The translations under genes were made by a program, and so were the position numbers. The notes below the pieces were generated by a model. It searched no databases. It was not told the DNA's origin and was given only the letters and a program-made list of their open reading frames with translations. A stretch of 64,000 nt of DNA, taken from positions 24,732,208 to 24,796,207 of the forward strand of contig OY970832.1 in assembly GCA_963853835.1 (NCBI GenBank), given 5' to 3'. Shown here piece after piece: positions 11,429 through 23,150 of the stretch (position 1 is the first letter of the stretch; each line of letters begins with the position of its first letter). This DNA is from Calendula officinalis. Taxonomy: Eukaryota; Streptophyta; Magnoliopsida; Asterales; Asteraceae.

Positions 11429-11639
11429 GAAATTATAAAATAAAATAAAAAAACAATTATAAATCAAATAGAAATAAAGAAAAATAATAAAGAATCGTCT
11501 CAAAAATTTTGGAATATATTAAAAAGAAATAATCTTAAATTAATTGTTAAATTTTTCACTGAAAAATAATTAGCGGGTGATAATTAGCGGGTGATAATTA
11601 GCGAGTGAAACCAGTTTAGGTTACGTTGTATCTTTAATA

Positions 11640-12007
11640 CTTCATCCGTTTCAAAATAAGTGATACACTTTCCATTTTTGGATGTTTCAAAATAAGTGAT
11701 ACACTTTGAAACTTTCCTTATTTGGTAAATTATAGTGGGACTCATACCCACTAAGACTATGCGTAATGGGTGACCAAACTGGGTTTGGTCACCCCTGCCA
11801 CATCTGCGCCACATCAGCTTTCTCTCTCCTGATCAAACACATGACCAAACAGCGACCAAACCCTCGTAACGGGTGACCGAATCGGCGACCAATTTTTTTT
11901 TAATTTTTTTAAAGAATTTTCGTTTTATTAATATATATATAAATATAATATTTATTTTATATATAATATATTATTAAATTATTAATTATTAATATTAATA
12001 TATATAT

Positions 12008-12040
<33 letters not shown>

Positions 12041-12406
12041 GTATAAGAGAGAAAGAGTGCAAACCGGCGACCAAAGAAGAACGCCATCGGTCGACTATTC
12101 GACCTTTCAAGGGTTGGGACGCGTCGGCGGTGATCGAGTGTAAGGGAGGGGACGCGTCGGGGTGGCTGAGGTGGAGGGTGGCGACCGGTTGGGCGGTCGC
12201 CCGTTACGGGCAGTCTAACTATCTCCTTTAATAAGTGAAATTACTCATTTACTCCTACTTTTACTTTTAAACATCATTAAACTCACTTTAATCATAATAT
12301 GTGGGACCTATCACTTACTAACTATCCAATTTAATCTAATTTAACCTTCATTATAATCTTTTGCCTCAAAAAATGTAAAAGCTAATTTATTTTGAAACGG
12401 AGGAAG
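11640..12406. mobile_element. Stowaway-type MITE, family A, interrupted by a PIF/Harbinger-like element
   Basis: Ends CTTCATCCGTTTCAAAATAA and TTTGAAACGGAGGAAG, TA at both sides. The body breaks inside the family word CCCACTAACTATCTCC, where the element at 11755-12215 has inserted. Confidence 0.8.
11755..12215. mobile_element. PIF/Harbinger-type (Tourist-like) non-autonomous element, 461 bp
   Basis: Ends GACTATGCGTAATGGGTGAC and inverted CGCCCGTTACGGGCAGTC. The 3-bp repeat TAA lies at 11752-11754 and 12216-12218, and the host MITE family has a single TAA there, which proves the duplication. The interior includes a long (TA)n stretch. It has no transposase. Confidence 0.8.
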
Positions 12407-12701
12407 TAGTTCAAATAGTTGAATCTAATTAATCAAGTTCATGATACTAAAATGCATTTTGACCATAAAAAAATCATGTTTGAGTCTTTATTCTAATGAT
12501 TTTGATAATAAATAGAGTATGAGATGTATAGCTAAAACAGACGTTCAAAGAAGCACACATAAAAAAAGACGAATGATTCAAGAATTTACAGTAACTGCAA
12601 CAACGATAATTACTATTCTGCATAACAATTGTTCAAACTATATACATCTCCACTGGAGTTCTGCGATTTCACTAATCCACATAAATGTGTTTAGCAGCCG
12701 G

Positions 12702-15700
12702 TTATGAATCAGATGCCTCAACTTCTGCAAACAACAAAATTAAAAATTCGTAATTATGGAATAATTATAAAAATAAAAATAGAAAAATAATATACATACC
12801 TTCACCGTACAATTGTTCAAAACGAGTGACAATATGTTTTCCATAAGTATATTTCTTCAACGAATCGAGATGAATTTTGATTCTACCAAGTAACACTTCA
12901 CGTTGATCACTCGTACATGTTTTAAGAACCTTTTGAATAACATAATTTGCAAATTGGTCCTTCACCATTGCCTGAATAAACATTAAAGTCACAACTTCTT
13001 TTATTTAAAAAATCGCACTTTATACAAGATTTCTCACCAATAAATTATCATTATTTTCACCAAGACCAATTATTTCTTCAATCAAAATTCCTCTTGCATT
13101 TGAATCACCATATTCTAAACACTTTTCAATTACGTTTGATGCAAATTTATGTTGACTTAATTCTACAACATGGCCTGCCAGCTTTTGTACAATTTGACTT
13201 CTTTCTTCTGGACTTCCCCTTTTCAAAACATGCTGCAATTGACATTAAAAATATAATAAATATTAAATATTAATAATCGTTAACCAGATTTAAAGATACT
13301 AAAACAAACCTGAGTTACATAATTGCCATATTGATCTTGTGCAAGAGTATAAACGGATTCCAATATCTCATCAACAATAAATTGGCTTTGTAATTCATCT
13401 GCAGAATGTTCTAGAACTCTCTATATACACAACAAAAAGGTGAAATCGAGATCATTATTCTAAGTTAAAAAAGTGAATGAGTAAATTACTCGGATGGTCC
13501 TTTAGGTTTATATCAAATTTCACCAATGGTCCTTTAATTTCAAAAATTACACTAATGGACTTATTTCTGAAAGGTTTTTCACCGATGATCCTTTATGAAA
13601 ATTGATGGTCCTTAACGTGAAAAATAAACGGCCGTTTTCATAAAGGACCATAGGTGAAAAACCTTTCAGAAATAAGGATCATCAGTGTCATTTTTGAAAC
13701 TAAAGGACCATTGGTGAAATTTGTTATAAACCTAAAGGACCATCTGTGTAATTTACTCAAGTAAATAAATAAAAATGAGGTTATATTTACAAAACCTGTA
13801 TAACACGACACCCGTACGGATGTGTTGAAAGGGCTGCAACTTGACCACGAAAAGATGAAATTACAAATTTAATTTTCTCGATTGGAATACTTTCTATACA
13901 TTTTTGTATCACATGATTTCCATTTTGATCCCGAACACATCTTAAAACATGTCCATCGAGCTCTTTAACAAGTTTTATTTTTTGTTCTAACTCGATAACA
14001 TCAAGGGCCTAATGTAAATCAAAACAAATATATAGTTAATCAAGGGTAATTTAGGTATTTCACAATGTCAGTTATTTACCTTTTGAATGACTCGACAACC
14101 ATACATTTGCAGACTTAGAGGTAATATTTGACCTTGAAGCTGGTTTGCAAGCTCCTTTCTTTGTTCACCATTTCCATACTCGAAAAACTGTAATTTGATT
14201 AACTAATTAAGCAGTCGGTGGAATTATTATGTAATAATTAGCATATAATATAATTAATATTAATAATACCTTTTGAATAACATAATTACCAAAAACATCA
14301 GTGATTAAAGTAGAAGCATTAGGAAGCACTTCCTTAAAAACACATTCCTTTTCTTCAATGCTACATATTTCCAACTTCTGTTGGATGAATCGACTTCCAT
14401 GTTGATCACCACTGCATTAATATTTATAACAAATCAAATATCACTTTGTTTTATTAATATAAGAGGTGGAAAACTTCAACTTGTTTACTCGTAAATGGGT
14501 CGAGTTGGGTTGTGTTTTATCTCAAATGGGTCAAACCCAAAAAATAGCTAAAAGGGGAACGGGTTGAAAGTTGCCCCAAAGTCTATTTTTACCTTTTTAG
14601 TGCACACAACCTCCTAAATCATTTTATTCATAGATTTAGACTAAAGTTTTAACAATATTGTTTTTGCAATCGTAGTACAAAAATGTGTTTCTTGGTCAAA
14701 CTAACCCGACCTGGCCCATTTCGACCCATACTTACAAAAATGTCCCATTTCGACCCATACTTATAATATGGCCCGTTTCGGTCCATACTTAAAAATGGCT
14801 CGTTTCAACCCATAATAAAGAATGGCCCGTTTACACGTACTGAAAAAATGGCCTAAGATTATAACTGATTTGGTACTCACCAGAATTCAACAATGTGGCC
14901 AAAAATATCAGAAAGCTCAAGCCTGCGACCTTTACCTAATTTCAATTCTTCAAGAAAAGTATATGTTTTTGGATCTTTAAAAACCTGATTTCCACCATAC
15001 GACCTCATCCCGTTTCTTTGAAAACCGGGCCCACCTATCGGTGATCCTGGTACAGGTGGACTAGCATACGGGGTTGTGTTTGGAAACTGTAAAATACCCG
15101 AATGGGTTGTCGGGCTTCCAAAATAATAAGGATTTGTAGAATCTAATCTTCTTGAATTCAAGTTATTTGAGCCCATCATTCCTAAATGTTGTTGTTTCAG
15201 TATCAGGTCATCTCCATGTGTAGAAAGTTGCAAACTTTCAGTAAATGGGGGTTGAATTTGTAAACCGGGATGCCCGTAAAACTTGTTAAAATGTTGGAAA
15301 CCAGTTTGATTTTGACTTTGACCCTGGTCAAAAGGCATATGAACAGGGGTGGTAGGGAGGTATCCAGATACATACGGTGGGTTGTAAGCATACCCACTGA
15401 CTGAATATTGTTGAGGAAAATACATATTTGGGTAAATATGATTTCCCGACATTATATAAGGTGAACCAGATGCATAATGTGTTGACTGAGTTGACTGAAG
15501 TACCCGTTGCAGCTCAAAATTTGGTGGATTTTGAAGAAATTGATTCATACCAATGTATGTTTGACTTTGTGAAACTAGTTGAGGTTGATGAAACATACTT
15601 CTTTGTTGTTGATCCCTTTGACTTTGACTTTCTGTATTTGGGAGGCTAGACATATTAATAGCAGCAATTCCATTAGTTATACTTGAAATATCTGCACTAA

Positions 15701-16154
15701 TTGAAACATCATCTTCTGAATGACTAATTGAACTTCTATCAGGATTATTAACTCTCTCAATCGATTCATGTCTAGATTCATCTGATTCTTCCATATGAGT
15801 AGAAAGATTACCAGAATCATCAAAAGATGTTAATCTTGGATTATTTGTTGTAATTGCTGCTACATTATGAAAAAGATGTCGATTTTCATCTGAAATGATA
15901 GGTGGCGGGAGTCTAGGGTTCAAATTGACATGGGTTGAATAATATTCAAAATAAGAAGGATCGGCCCGAAGTTGTTCTTCAGCCCGGTTTGGAGATGAAT
16001 TTGCAGCAATTTTATGTCTTGACATTAAGTTTTCAATAGCTGCAAATGAACCTTCCATGCTTGGTGGTGCACTTCCACTTCGATTCGGGCCCAAATTTCT
16101 CTGTTTTTCTTGAAAGTTTTGGCCCATGAGTCTGACCGGGCTTTCAGTTGCCAT
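12702..16154 (-). CDS. APUM: Pumilio-family RNA-binding protein (PUF), APUM1-6-like
   Basis: Cytoplasmic translational repressor and mRNA-decay factor. Exons (minus strand) 14881-16154, 14270-14411, 14080-14187, 13796-14008, 13310-13420, 13038-13232, 12800-12971 and 12702-12724 sum to 2,238 nt, 745 residues. The long N-terminal half is rich in Ser, Asn and Gln and begins MATESPVRLMGQNFQEKQRN (ATG at 16154 chosen over an upstream in-frame ATG because the family starts MATE-like). The C-terminal half has eight Puf repeats whose base-contact triads are visible in order: SRFIQ, NYVIQ, CRVIQ, NHVIQ, CRVIQ, NYVTQ, SNVIE, NYVIQ. This is the canonical set for UGUANAUA-type sites, so the target preference can be inferred. 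A foldback MITE lies in the intron at 13421-13795, and a hAT-like repeat in the intron at 14412-14880. Confidence 0.95.
13479..13758. mobile_element. Foldback MITE in a Pumilio intron (280 bp)
   Basis: The two arms, each about 130 bp, are inverted copies: GAGTAAATTACTCGGATGGT on the left matches the complement of the right end with about one mismatch in ten. The centre contains ACGGCCGTT. It would fold into one long hairpin in the pre-mRNA. Confidence 0.8.
14465..14860. repeat. GGCCCATTTCGACCCATACTT-type tandem repeat in a Pumilio intron
   Basis: From about 14700 a unit of about 30 bp (GGCCCATTTCGACCCATACT) recurs four to five times with drift. The left part (GGTGGAAAACTTCAAC, GGGTCGAGTTGGGT) looks like the subterminal words of hAT elements. 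Probably a hAT remnant; borders unclear. Confidence 0.5.
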
Positions 16155-16989
16155 TTTAATGAAAGAGATTGAAAATTTAACACTTTTTTGTGTCAATATT
16201 CTTCCATTTATTACTGCACATACATTTCCACAACTTCAAAATCTCATTAAGTTAAAAAAAAACACATGTGAAATGAAGGTAACTTTCTTGAATTACTGTT
16301 AGATTACAATTATAACTATTTAAATTCATTAAGAAACAGAATTAACAAAGTTTATCAGTTACAAATCAAGAAACTGGAAAGCCGTATTTAAACAACCAAA
16401 AAGATACAAACTTGATCAACTAAAACGTGTTTTTGATCAACATAAACTCAATACTCTGTAATTTAACAAAAACCCATGTCTAGTTTCTTGAAATCAATAA
16501 GCACACAAAGGAAGCAAATACAAGCATCAAGTAACAGTAGTCAACAGCTTAATGGAACCCTAAAACTAAAATTTTACTATAATTAACGAAGAAACCACAG
16601 AAAGAAGCTAAATTTTCACCTGGGTTTTGCTCAAAACAGGTTCTGCATATTGAATCTTGAAAACCCTAGAATAGATTCTTGAAAAATAGATGATGGAATG
16701 AAGGTGATCAAGAGAAGAAAAAAGAGTGTTGAAAATGAAATGGGGTGGGGCTTGGAGACATTTTGAGGTCATAAAAGGTGAAAAAAGTTGCTAATTCCAG
16801 TCTCTAATTTTGTGTTTTGCATCCCAAATAACGCCAGGAAAGGGAAGAAAACGACAAGAAATAATCTGCCAAAAAGATTTTCGGTTTAAAAATAGGAATC
16901 AAGATTATTCATTAGATGCTACAGTATCAGTCAGCATGGACATTCAGCATACTATTTATTTTATATACTTTTGTAGTATTTTTGGAAAT

Positions 16990-17162
16990 TTTAAGGAAAA
17001 CCAAACGGATAAAACCAAACCAACCAAATTGTTATTTGGTTCGGATCGGTTTGGTTTTCGAATTAGTTTGGACGGTTTGGTTTGAACTTTTGAAAACCGG
17101 ACTATATTTGGTTTCATCTATTTGGTTCGGATATATCCAAACCGTCCAAACGAACACCCCTA
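16990..17162. mobile_element. hAT-type terminal remnant
   Basis: Many GGTTTGGTT/AACCAAAC words end at AACACCCCTA, the typical right end of a hAT element (compare 31376). No matching left end was found. Confidence 0.5.
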
Positions 17163-17722
17163 ATTCAGCATATACACACTCAACCAATTCTATCTCTAAA
17201 AATAGGAAAGAATATGTTTTTTGCTTGTTTGGAGTCTTATTTTGTGTATTGGGTGATAATGTCAAAGAGCCAAGTGTCGACATTATTTTACTCCCTTTGT
17301 CCTAACAATAAAAATGAGCTCATTTGTGTTTTCTAAGGTTATAATTGGCAATTCATGAGTAATTTAAACGAAAATTAAGAATACAACCATGTAATTGCTT
17401 AAGAGATATTTAAAAGATTCTTTTACATTACTTGAAAAGTTTGTTAATCCTCAATGATTGTTATTTTTGTAACTTTTAATCCAACAATCTCTTGTTAATA
17501 ATAATAGTTGAGGAAGTTTAAGATTAGGTAGTTGACTAAAGAACCTTATCTAATCAAACGGGAAGAGTATACGCTTTAATAATTAAATAAAAGTTTAAGC
17601 ATATCTAAATATGGATTATACTTTAATACTATTGTTACTAAACTATTTTCAAGTTTAGTATATATGTACATATAGAAAAGGTATACTAGATATCCTGAAT
17701 ACAAGTTAATATTTTATTATGG

Positions 17723-17876
17723 TTTTGATAATGACAACTTAAGGACTGTCAATAACATGCTTAACTCACTTGTATTTTTCACTGAGAATTCCTCAAATAT
17801 AGGAGAGCGGTTATTAATCAAGTTACAACTATTTATACATGTCTATTGACAGCCCTTAGGACTGTCATTATCAAAA
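17723..17876. mobile_element. MITE with about 40-bp inverted ends (154 bp)
   Basis: TTTTGATAATGACAACTTAA on the left pairs with the complement of the right end (TAGGACTGTCATTATCAAAA); the similarity continues through the CTGTCAATA...CATG words. A related half-copy lies near 28590-28635. Confidence 0.65.
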
Positions 17877-18099
17877 ACTCTATAAAAATAAAAGAAATTA
17901 GGAAAATATAAATCTGGAAATGAAAGTGAAGTTCTAATTAATTTGCGGCTAAATGCTTTATCTCTTGTTGACAAAATGTGGTATCAAAGGATAATTTTGG
18001 TCATACTGACACTTGTCAGAATACCCAATTGCTGAGAGTATCCCCTTTCTCTCTCTCTCCTCAATTAGACGTTTTTATCAATTGAATTAAAACAAGAGT

Positions 18100-18244
18100 A
18101 ATGATATTTAGATCTATCATTTATACCTACTCATTAGATGAACACACATGTCAAAATCAAGGATAATATTAGGAGAGAGAACTAGTGTAATACACATGTC
18201 ATCCTATCAAGTATGTAGGTCTATGAATAGGACTAAATATCATT
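18100..18244. mobile_element. Small MITE, AATGATATTTAG family, copy 1
   Basis: Starts AATGATATTTAG and ends CTAAATATCATT. The interior (CTCATTAGATGAACACA, GAGAGAGAACTAGTG) is shared with the copy at 42105-42271. Confidence 0.65.
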
Positions 18245-18629
18245 TTTCTTAAAACAAACTCATATCATAACACGTGTGTTTGTAAAAGTTAAATTCATGT
18301 AAAAAGTTAAACCGGGTCTTATATATGCATTAACTAGGTTATAACCCGTGAAAAATCACGGACTGTTACTTTTTATACTGAACGTTAAGAATATATAATA
18401 CAAAGTTTTTTTTACCTGATTTAGTTTGACATGTATTAAAATTTTCTCGTATAAAATAAAAATGGAATATACTTATAACGGGACCACAAAGTTGTATGTA
18501 TGGTCATCAAACAATGTGATTGTCATAGATCTAGTACTATCCCTTACACGAAGAGGGATCCTATACCTATACAAAAATATTTTCAAAAAGTAATAGGTGT
18601 GCATGTATATAGTAGATTACAACTAAAGT

Positions 18630-20300
18630 ATTAACCAAAATGTACTTGTTAACCTTGGCCCAACAGATTTTTTCTTACTTTTGCGGTTCTCATTCTTGCA
18701 TTCATATATTTCGGTTTCAACACCATCAGTCCCATCATTCTTATCAGTTATAACATTTATTTTCACACAACCCTTACGACAATGGCCACATGCATTGTAG
18801 AAAAACTTCATATCTTTATCCGATTTGAAAATCCAATGACAGTACCAACGATGATTATTTGTTTAGGCTGTTTTTTCGTTTTAAAATGTGTTAGTATTGA
18901 GAATTCATTCCCGATTAAATATATAATTCAAAGTTTCTGGCAATAAATTAAATATATAATTCAAAGTTTCTAGCAATAAAATTGTTATTTAGGATAAAAA
19001 TTACCTCACGAGGGACCAAAATGTTTGCAATGTTAACACATTCATAATTTTTCAAAAAATCATCATTGATAGAGTACGATTTCGTATGCACTTTGCTATA
19101 CGTAATCACGGGGCTCTGTAGTCCATATTTTGCAGTCATTCTGTAAATCAGTGGACCGTAGTTAGTCCAAGCAGTTGTATAGGCCAAGAAAATATTAAAT
19201 GAACATCTTACTTGGCTTTAAAATCTTTAATTTCTTCAACTTCAGCGTCGATAAATAACCTAGACGTGTCATAATAATCCCAACGTTGATAAAACCTAAT
19301 TCAAAATGAAATTGTAAGTAAAGAAGTAAACAAATATATCATTGTTATTATTAAATAATGGAAATTAAAATAACCTACTATGATAGAAATTTAATTTTCC
19401 AAATTGGACAATAATAGTTATCTTTCTTTTGCTCTTGTTATCATCCAGGTATTTAAGCATGTTATACGCAGTTTCTCCCCAAAGAGTAAGCTTTAACGGT
19501 TTAGAGCTAATTAACGATTCAAAAATAAATCAATTAAAATTGATAACATTTGGTAAAATTAATTAGCATAAACTGTTAATAAATAAGATATACATACTCT
19601 ATGTTGTGCAGAATCATAGTAAGTCTGTGTTTACTTCATTAGGGTTGGATTTATCTAACGTTTCAACCTCAAATATCTCTCCGCTGATGTCTAATATTAA
19701 TATAAGAATAGTTATTATAATAAACATAAATATTAAACAATATATATTATAATAAATGAGAAAACTTTGAATTTACCAACTGATAAATCAATGTTCAACT
19801 GGTTGGACTTGATAATTTCAAAATCTTCAAATTGAAAATCATGTTTCGATCCAACAAAGTCAGTGCATTCCTTCACCTTTGAATCCAGGCCCTAAACAAA
19901 TCTTTTGATGGTGTTCAGTAATCTTGAATGCTGACACATTTGTACAAAGAGAAGCACCAGTTATGTAGTAATCTTTGTCTTCTTTAATAATTGTTTTCAA
20001 AGATGACAGATTTTTGTTCAAAACATAGGCCTGGATTTTGGATCCCTAGAATATTCCAACAATACAATAACACATAGTATAGTTAAGTTAATTTAACATG
20101 ATATAAATCCACGTGACATCTTTAACTAATAAAGATATGTGTACCTCCTCATCCATTAAAATCATCTCTGTTGCATAAACTTTGGTTTTAATTTAGCGGT
20201 CATATTGTAGCCATAACCGAATTACACGTACTTTGAGTGTAAAACAATCTTTGTTATCATGGAGTTGGTTGATGAGCACAATGTCGTTCGAAAACATCTT
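18630..20300 (-). pseudogene. Decayed replication protein A 70-kDa (RPA1)/DUF223-like gene
   Basis: Reading leftward on the minus strand, pieces follow the order of a plant RPA1-like protein. The first OB fold starts near 20297 (CFTLKVRVIRLWLQYD, then ATEMILMDEE, GSKIQAYVLNKNLSS, YYITGASLCTNVSAFKI). A second OB fold follows near 19500-19390 (LTLWGETAYNMLKYLDDN), then YQRWDYYDTSRLFIDAEV near 19300, and a zinc-ribbon-like end FFYNACGHCRKGCVKI...YECKN near 18800-18680. In-frame stops (for example 20193-20195) and shifts break it, and no long open frame remains. Such RPA-like copies are abundant in plants, some carried by Helitrons; no Helitron ends were found here. Family call from motif recognition only. 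Confidence 0.6.
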
Positions 20301-21009
20301 TAATCACAAATCCTAATAAACAGATACATAACATTAGTACCATGCAGGAAACATTATTTAAGTCATATTATTTTGATAAAACCACGTCTGCATAATAAAC
20401 TATAGGCGAAAACTAAGAAAATATTGAAAGTTTAAACCATAACAATAAGAATTTAAACCAAAATAGTTTGACTTTAACTTAGAAAAGATTGAAAGTCAAG
20501 TGAACATAAATATAAAAAGTCAAAATTTAAAAAATCTACGATCATAGTTATTTTCACTATGAAAGTCAATGTTTATTTTTTGTTAAAAGTCACATTTTGA
20601 CTATAAAAATTCAAATATTGAGAATTTTATATTTTGACTAATAAATTTAAACTTATTCAAAATTCTTCCTTATTCATTTAAAATTCTTCGAAGTTAAAAA
20701 AATACAAACAAACCTTCCTTTTATCAGAAACATAATTTTAAACAATAATAAAACACAATTAACAGAAAGAGTAATTTAAGACGAAACTGTAATTGACTAA
20801 TTTCGTCACTTACGTAAATGAAAATGAAGTAGACAACATCAATAAAATAAAATAGAAATAGAATACATAAATGATTAGGATTAGAACCAAAAGACTAAGG
20901 AAGCTGCATAATGAAAGAGACGGGTTAAAATTGTTTTTAATTGTGCAAAAACATGTAAAAAAACAGTAGGTTGCTGCAAAATATTTCCTAAACATGTTAA
21001 AAGCAATAT
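20301..21009. other. AT-rich intergenic stretch, no gene seen
   Basis: It contains several near-repeats of AAAGTCAA/TTGACTTT words at 20460-20640 but no open frame with recognisable content, and no clear element ends. Confidence 0.5.
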
Positions 21010-21956
21010 TGTTAGTCCCAAGACTAAGGAAATAAGATTTGATGATCGATAGCTAAGACGAATAAAATCAGCTGAAACAAGTATATGCAATAAACCTTCA
21101 GCTGAGTTAGTACTCAGCTCTAGGAATCAAGTCAAATCAGCAGCAATTCAAGAGTGATCATTCGAAGTCTATGGCCAAAGGACAAAGACAAGAAGAAGAC
21201 CACTCAGCTGATTGTGGAATCAGCTGATGGTACCCGCTGCAGATAAAGACTTAGTGAAAAGTATTTTTGACACTTTGAATATTTTCCTTTCCCGCTCAAA
21301 GAAGAAGAAAACGATGAGGATCTTCTATTTCGGTAATAGAAGATAATTTGTCAGAACATCATCGTTTGTCCCTCCAAGCATGTATAGAGAAGAAAGTCAA
21401 CATCTTTTGTACTATCATAGTACATCTTTTCACTGTGCGTCTGAAAAGGTTACAAGAGAAGTTGACACAAAGTACAATTGGGACTGTAACGTATGCAAGA
21501 GCATTTAATGTCTCCTTGGACAAGTCTACATCGACGAATAATATGTTTACACGTCGATTAACTTGTGGACAAAGGAACATGGATCTTGGGCTATAAATAG
21601 AGACGTAAATGCTTGCATTTAGACACACCTTTTAGCATTCATAGCACACGAACATTCTCTGAGAGTTTGTTATTGTCTAGTATTAACTTCCTCATAGTTA
21701 TTACTCGGGCATTCAATATCAGCTGTTAGTATCAGCTGATATTACTCTCCTTGCATAGTCCTTTTAGTTTGAGCAAATTAAAGTGTCATTTCAAGTATAA
21801 AGTTTTAGTTAGTGTGTACTATATATTTCCGCAAACTTTGTACTGTATTAAGTTGTTTTAATAAACTCTTAATCATTGAAATCTTGTGTGTTCTTTACTT
21901 TTAAGTCTTTACTTCTTAGCCATAACGCAACACGTTTGTGTTGTTGGGAACCAACA
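21010..21956 (+). mobile_element. 5' LTR of a Ty1/copia-type retrotransposon (947 bp)
   Basis: Begins TGTTAGTCCC and ends GGGAACCAACA, giving TG...CA ends with a short inverted repeat, two bases before the primer-binding site. It carries a TATA box (CTATAAATAG, 21590-21599) and an AATAAA signal near 21860. The word CAGCTGA or AGCTGA occurs about eight times, mostly at 21070-21230 and 21720-21745, and may act as an LTR enhancer element. Confidence 0.8.
21590..21599 (+). promoter_or_regulatory. TATA box of the copia LTR
   Basis: CTATAAATAG sits two-thirds into the LTR, where the U3/R border is expected, with an AATAAA signal about 260 bp downstream. Confidence 0.6.
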
Positions 21957-21958
21957 AC

Positions 21959-21970
21959 TGGTATCAGAGC
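21959..21970 (+). other. Primer-binding site of the copia element
   Basis: TGGTATCAGAGC, complementary to the initiator Met tRNA 3' end, two bases after the LTR. Confidence 0.9.
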
Positions 21971-22010
21971 AAGTGTCAAAGTTGTTTTCCATCAACTTTG
22001 AGCATCTGTT

Positions 22011-23150
22011 ATGGCTGAACCTACATCTGATCTACCTTCATCTGGCAAACCTCCCAAACTCACCCAAACCAGCTATCCCATGTGGAAAACTCGCATGTTA
22101 TCCCACATGGTTACCTATCATCCTAAACTTAAAGATAATCTCACGATAGGAAAATATATCCCTCAAACCCTCATCCCTGGTACTCCTGAAATACCAGAAC
22201 ACTACGTTGTTAAATCTGAAGCTCAATGGACGGACGCTGAAAAACGTCTTGTTCATCTTGAGAATAAAGGAAGGGATATGCTTTTTCAAGCAGTTGGTGA
22301 AGAACTGTATCACAATATACAATTTTGTGACTCAGTAAAAGAGATGTGGGACAGGCTGGCTGAAGTTTATGAAGCCACATCCGTTGTGCGTGAACATAAC
22401 AAGAACATGCTCATCCATGACTACGAGCTGTTTAGAGCCAAGCCTAGTGAGACTATAGCTCAAACTTTTAATCATTATAATATCTTATTAAATGAGCTGA
22501 AGTCTCATGGAGTTGATAAGGACGATATGTCCAAAATGTGTAAGTTTATGGCTGCCTTACCCGCTAAATGGGCTACCATTATAACTTGCATGAGTACATC
22601 CCCCACTTTGAAAGACTATACTCTTTCATCTCTCTATGGTATGTTTCTAAGCCATGAGAGAACTGTACACAACAAATTTCAACCTCCAAAGGACTCTAAA
22701 ATGAGTTCATCAGGATCTTCAACTGCTCTTGTTTCCATAAACAAGCCCAGCAGAACTGAATATCCCCCATCAGATGATGAAGCTGACAACACCTCAGCTG
22801 TTGATTTGTTCAACATGCCTGAAGTAAGCATCGAGGAGATCAATGAAGATGAAGACAACGAAACTCTTATATCTGAGCTTGCCCTACTTGTCAAAAACAG
22901 AAAAATTTTCAAGGGCAAGTCAGGTTCTTCAGCTAAAGGCTCTAGTAGTAGATCTGTCTTGTCAGCTGCACCTTCCAGACCCTCTGGAAGTACACCTGAT
23001 ATTTCTGAGATAAAATGCTACAACTGCAACAAGAAGGGACACTATGCTAACGACTGCAAGCAGAAGAAAGTAAGTTCATCATCTTCAACTGGTGAATCCA
23101 TTGAAGAAAAATATAAAAAGCTACAAGCCTTCACCAAAAAAAAATTCTAG
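22011..23150 (+). CDS. Ty1/copia gag (UBN2 domain, CCHC zinc knuckle)
   Basis: A 379-residue open frame directly after the primer-binding site. It starts with the copia gag head (YPMWKTRMLSHM), goes through the UBN2 region (WDRLAEVYEATSVVREHN, LNELKSHGV), a low-complexity acidic part, and a zinc knuckle CYNCNKKGHYANDC near residue 340. It ends at a run of nine A residues (23140-23148), where the frame slips into the protease frame. In intact copia elements gag and pol are normally one frame, so this is probably an indel mutation. The product would package element RNA in virus-like particles. Confidence 0.9.
   Translation: MAEPTSDLPSSGKPPKLTQTSYPMWKTRMLSHMVTYHPKLKDNLTIGKYIPQTLIPGTPEIPEHYVVKSEAQWTDAEKRLVHLENKGRDMLFQAVGEELYHNIQFCDSVKEMWDRLAEVYEATSVVREHNKNMLIHDYELFRAKPSETIAQTFNHYNILLNELKSHGVDKDDMSKMCKFMAALPAKWATIITCMSTSPTLKDYTLSSLYGMFLSHERTVHNKFQPPKDSKMSSSGSSTALVSINKPSRTEYPPSDDEADNTSAVDLFNMPEVSIEEINEDEDNETLISELALLVKNRKIFKGKSGSSAKGSSSRSVLSAAPSRPSGSTPDISEIKCYNCNKKGHYANDCKQKKVSSSSSTGESIEEKYKKLQAFTKKKF

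Larger units (their letters stand above)
10965..12701. other. Intergenic region between convergent RID2 and Pumilio genes
   Basis: It carries 3' untranslated sequence of both genes, a long ATT microsatellite, three short repeats of TAATTAGCGGGTGA (11569-11605) and a Stowaway MITE split by a PIF/Harbinger-like element. No further gene is seen. Confidence 0.6.
16155..18620. other. Pumilio 5' region and intergenic DNA
   Basis: A good minus-strand donor (GTGAAAATT, read from 16618 downward) suggests a leader intron of the Pumilio gene, with its first exon at about 16619-16760. Farther right are a hAT remnant (16990-17162), two small MITEs and low-complexity AT-rich DNA. No gene is seen. Confidence 0.5.

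Noticed and set aside
11237..11443. Poly-leucine open frame of 68 codons
   Set aside because: It is only the translation of the ATT microsatellite plus flanks.
18300..20350. Possible complete Helitron carrying the RPA-like gene
   Set aside because: No TC...CTRR hairpin ends were found around it.
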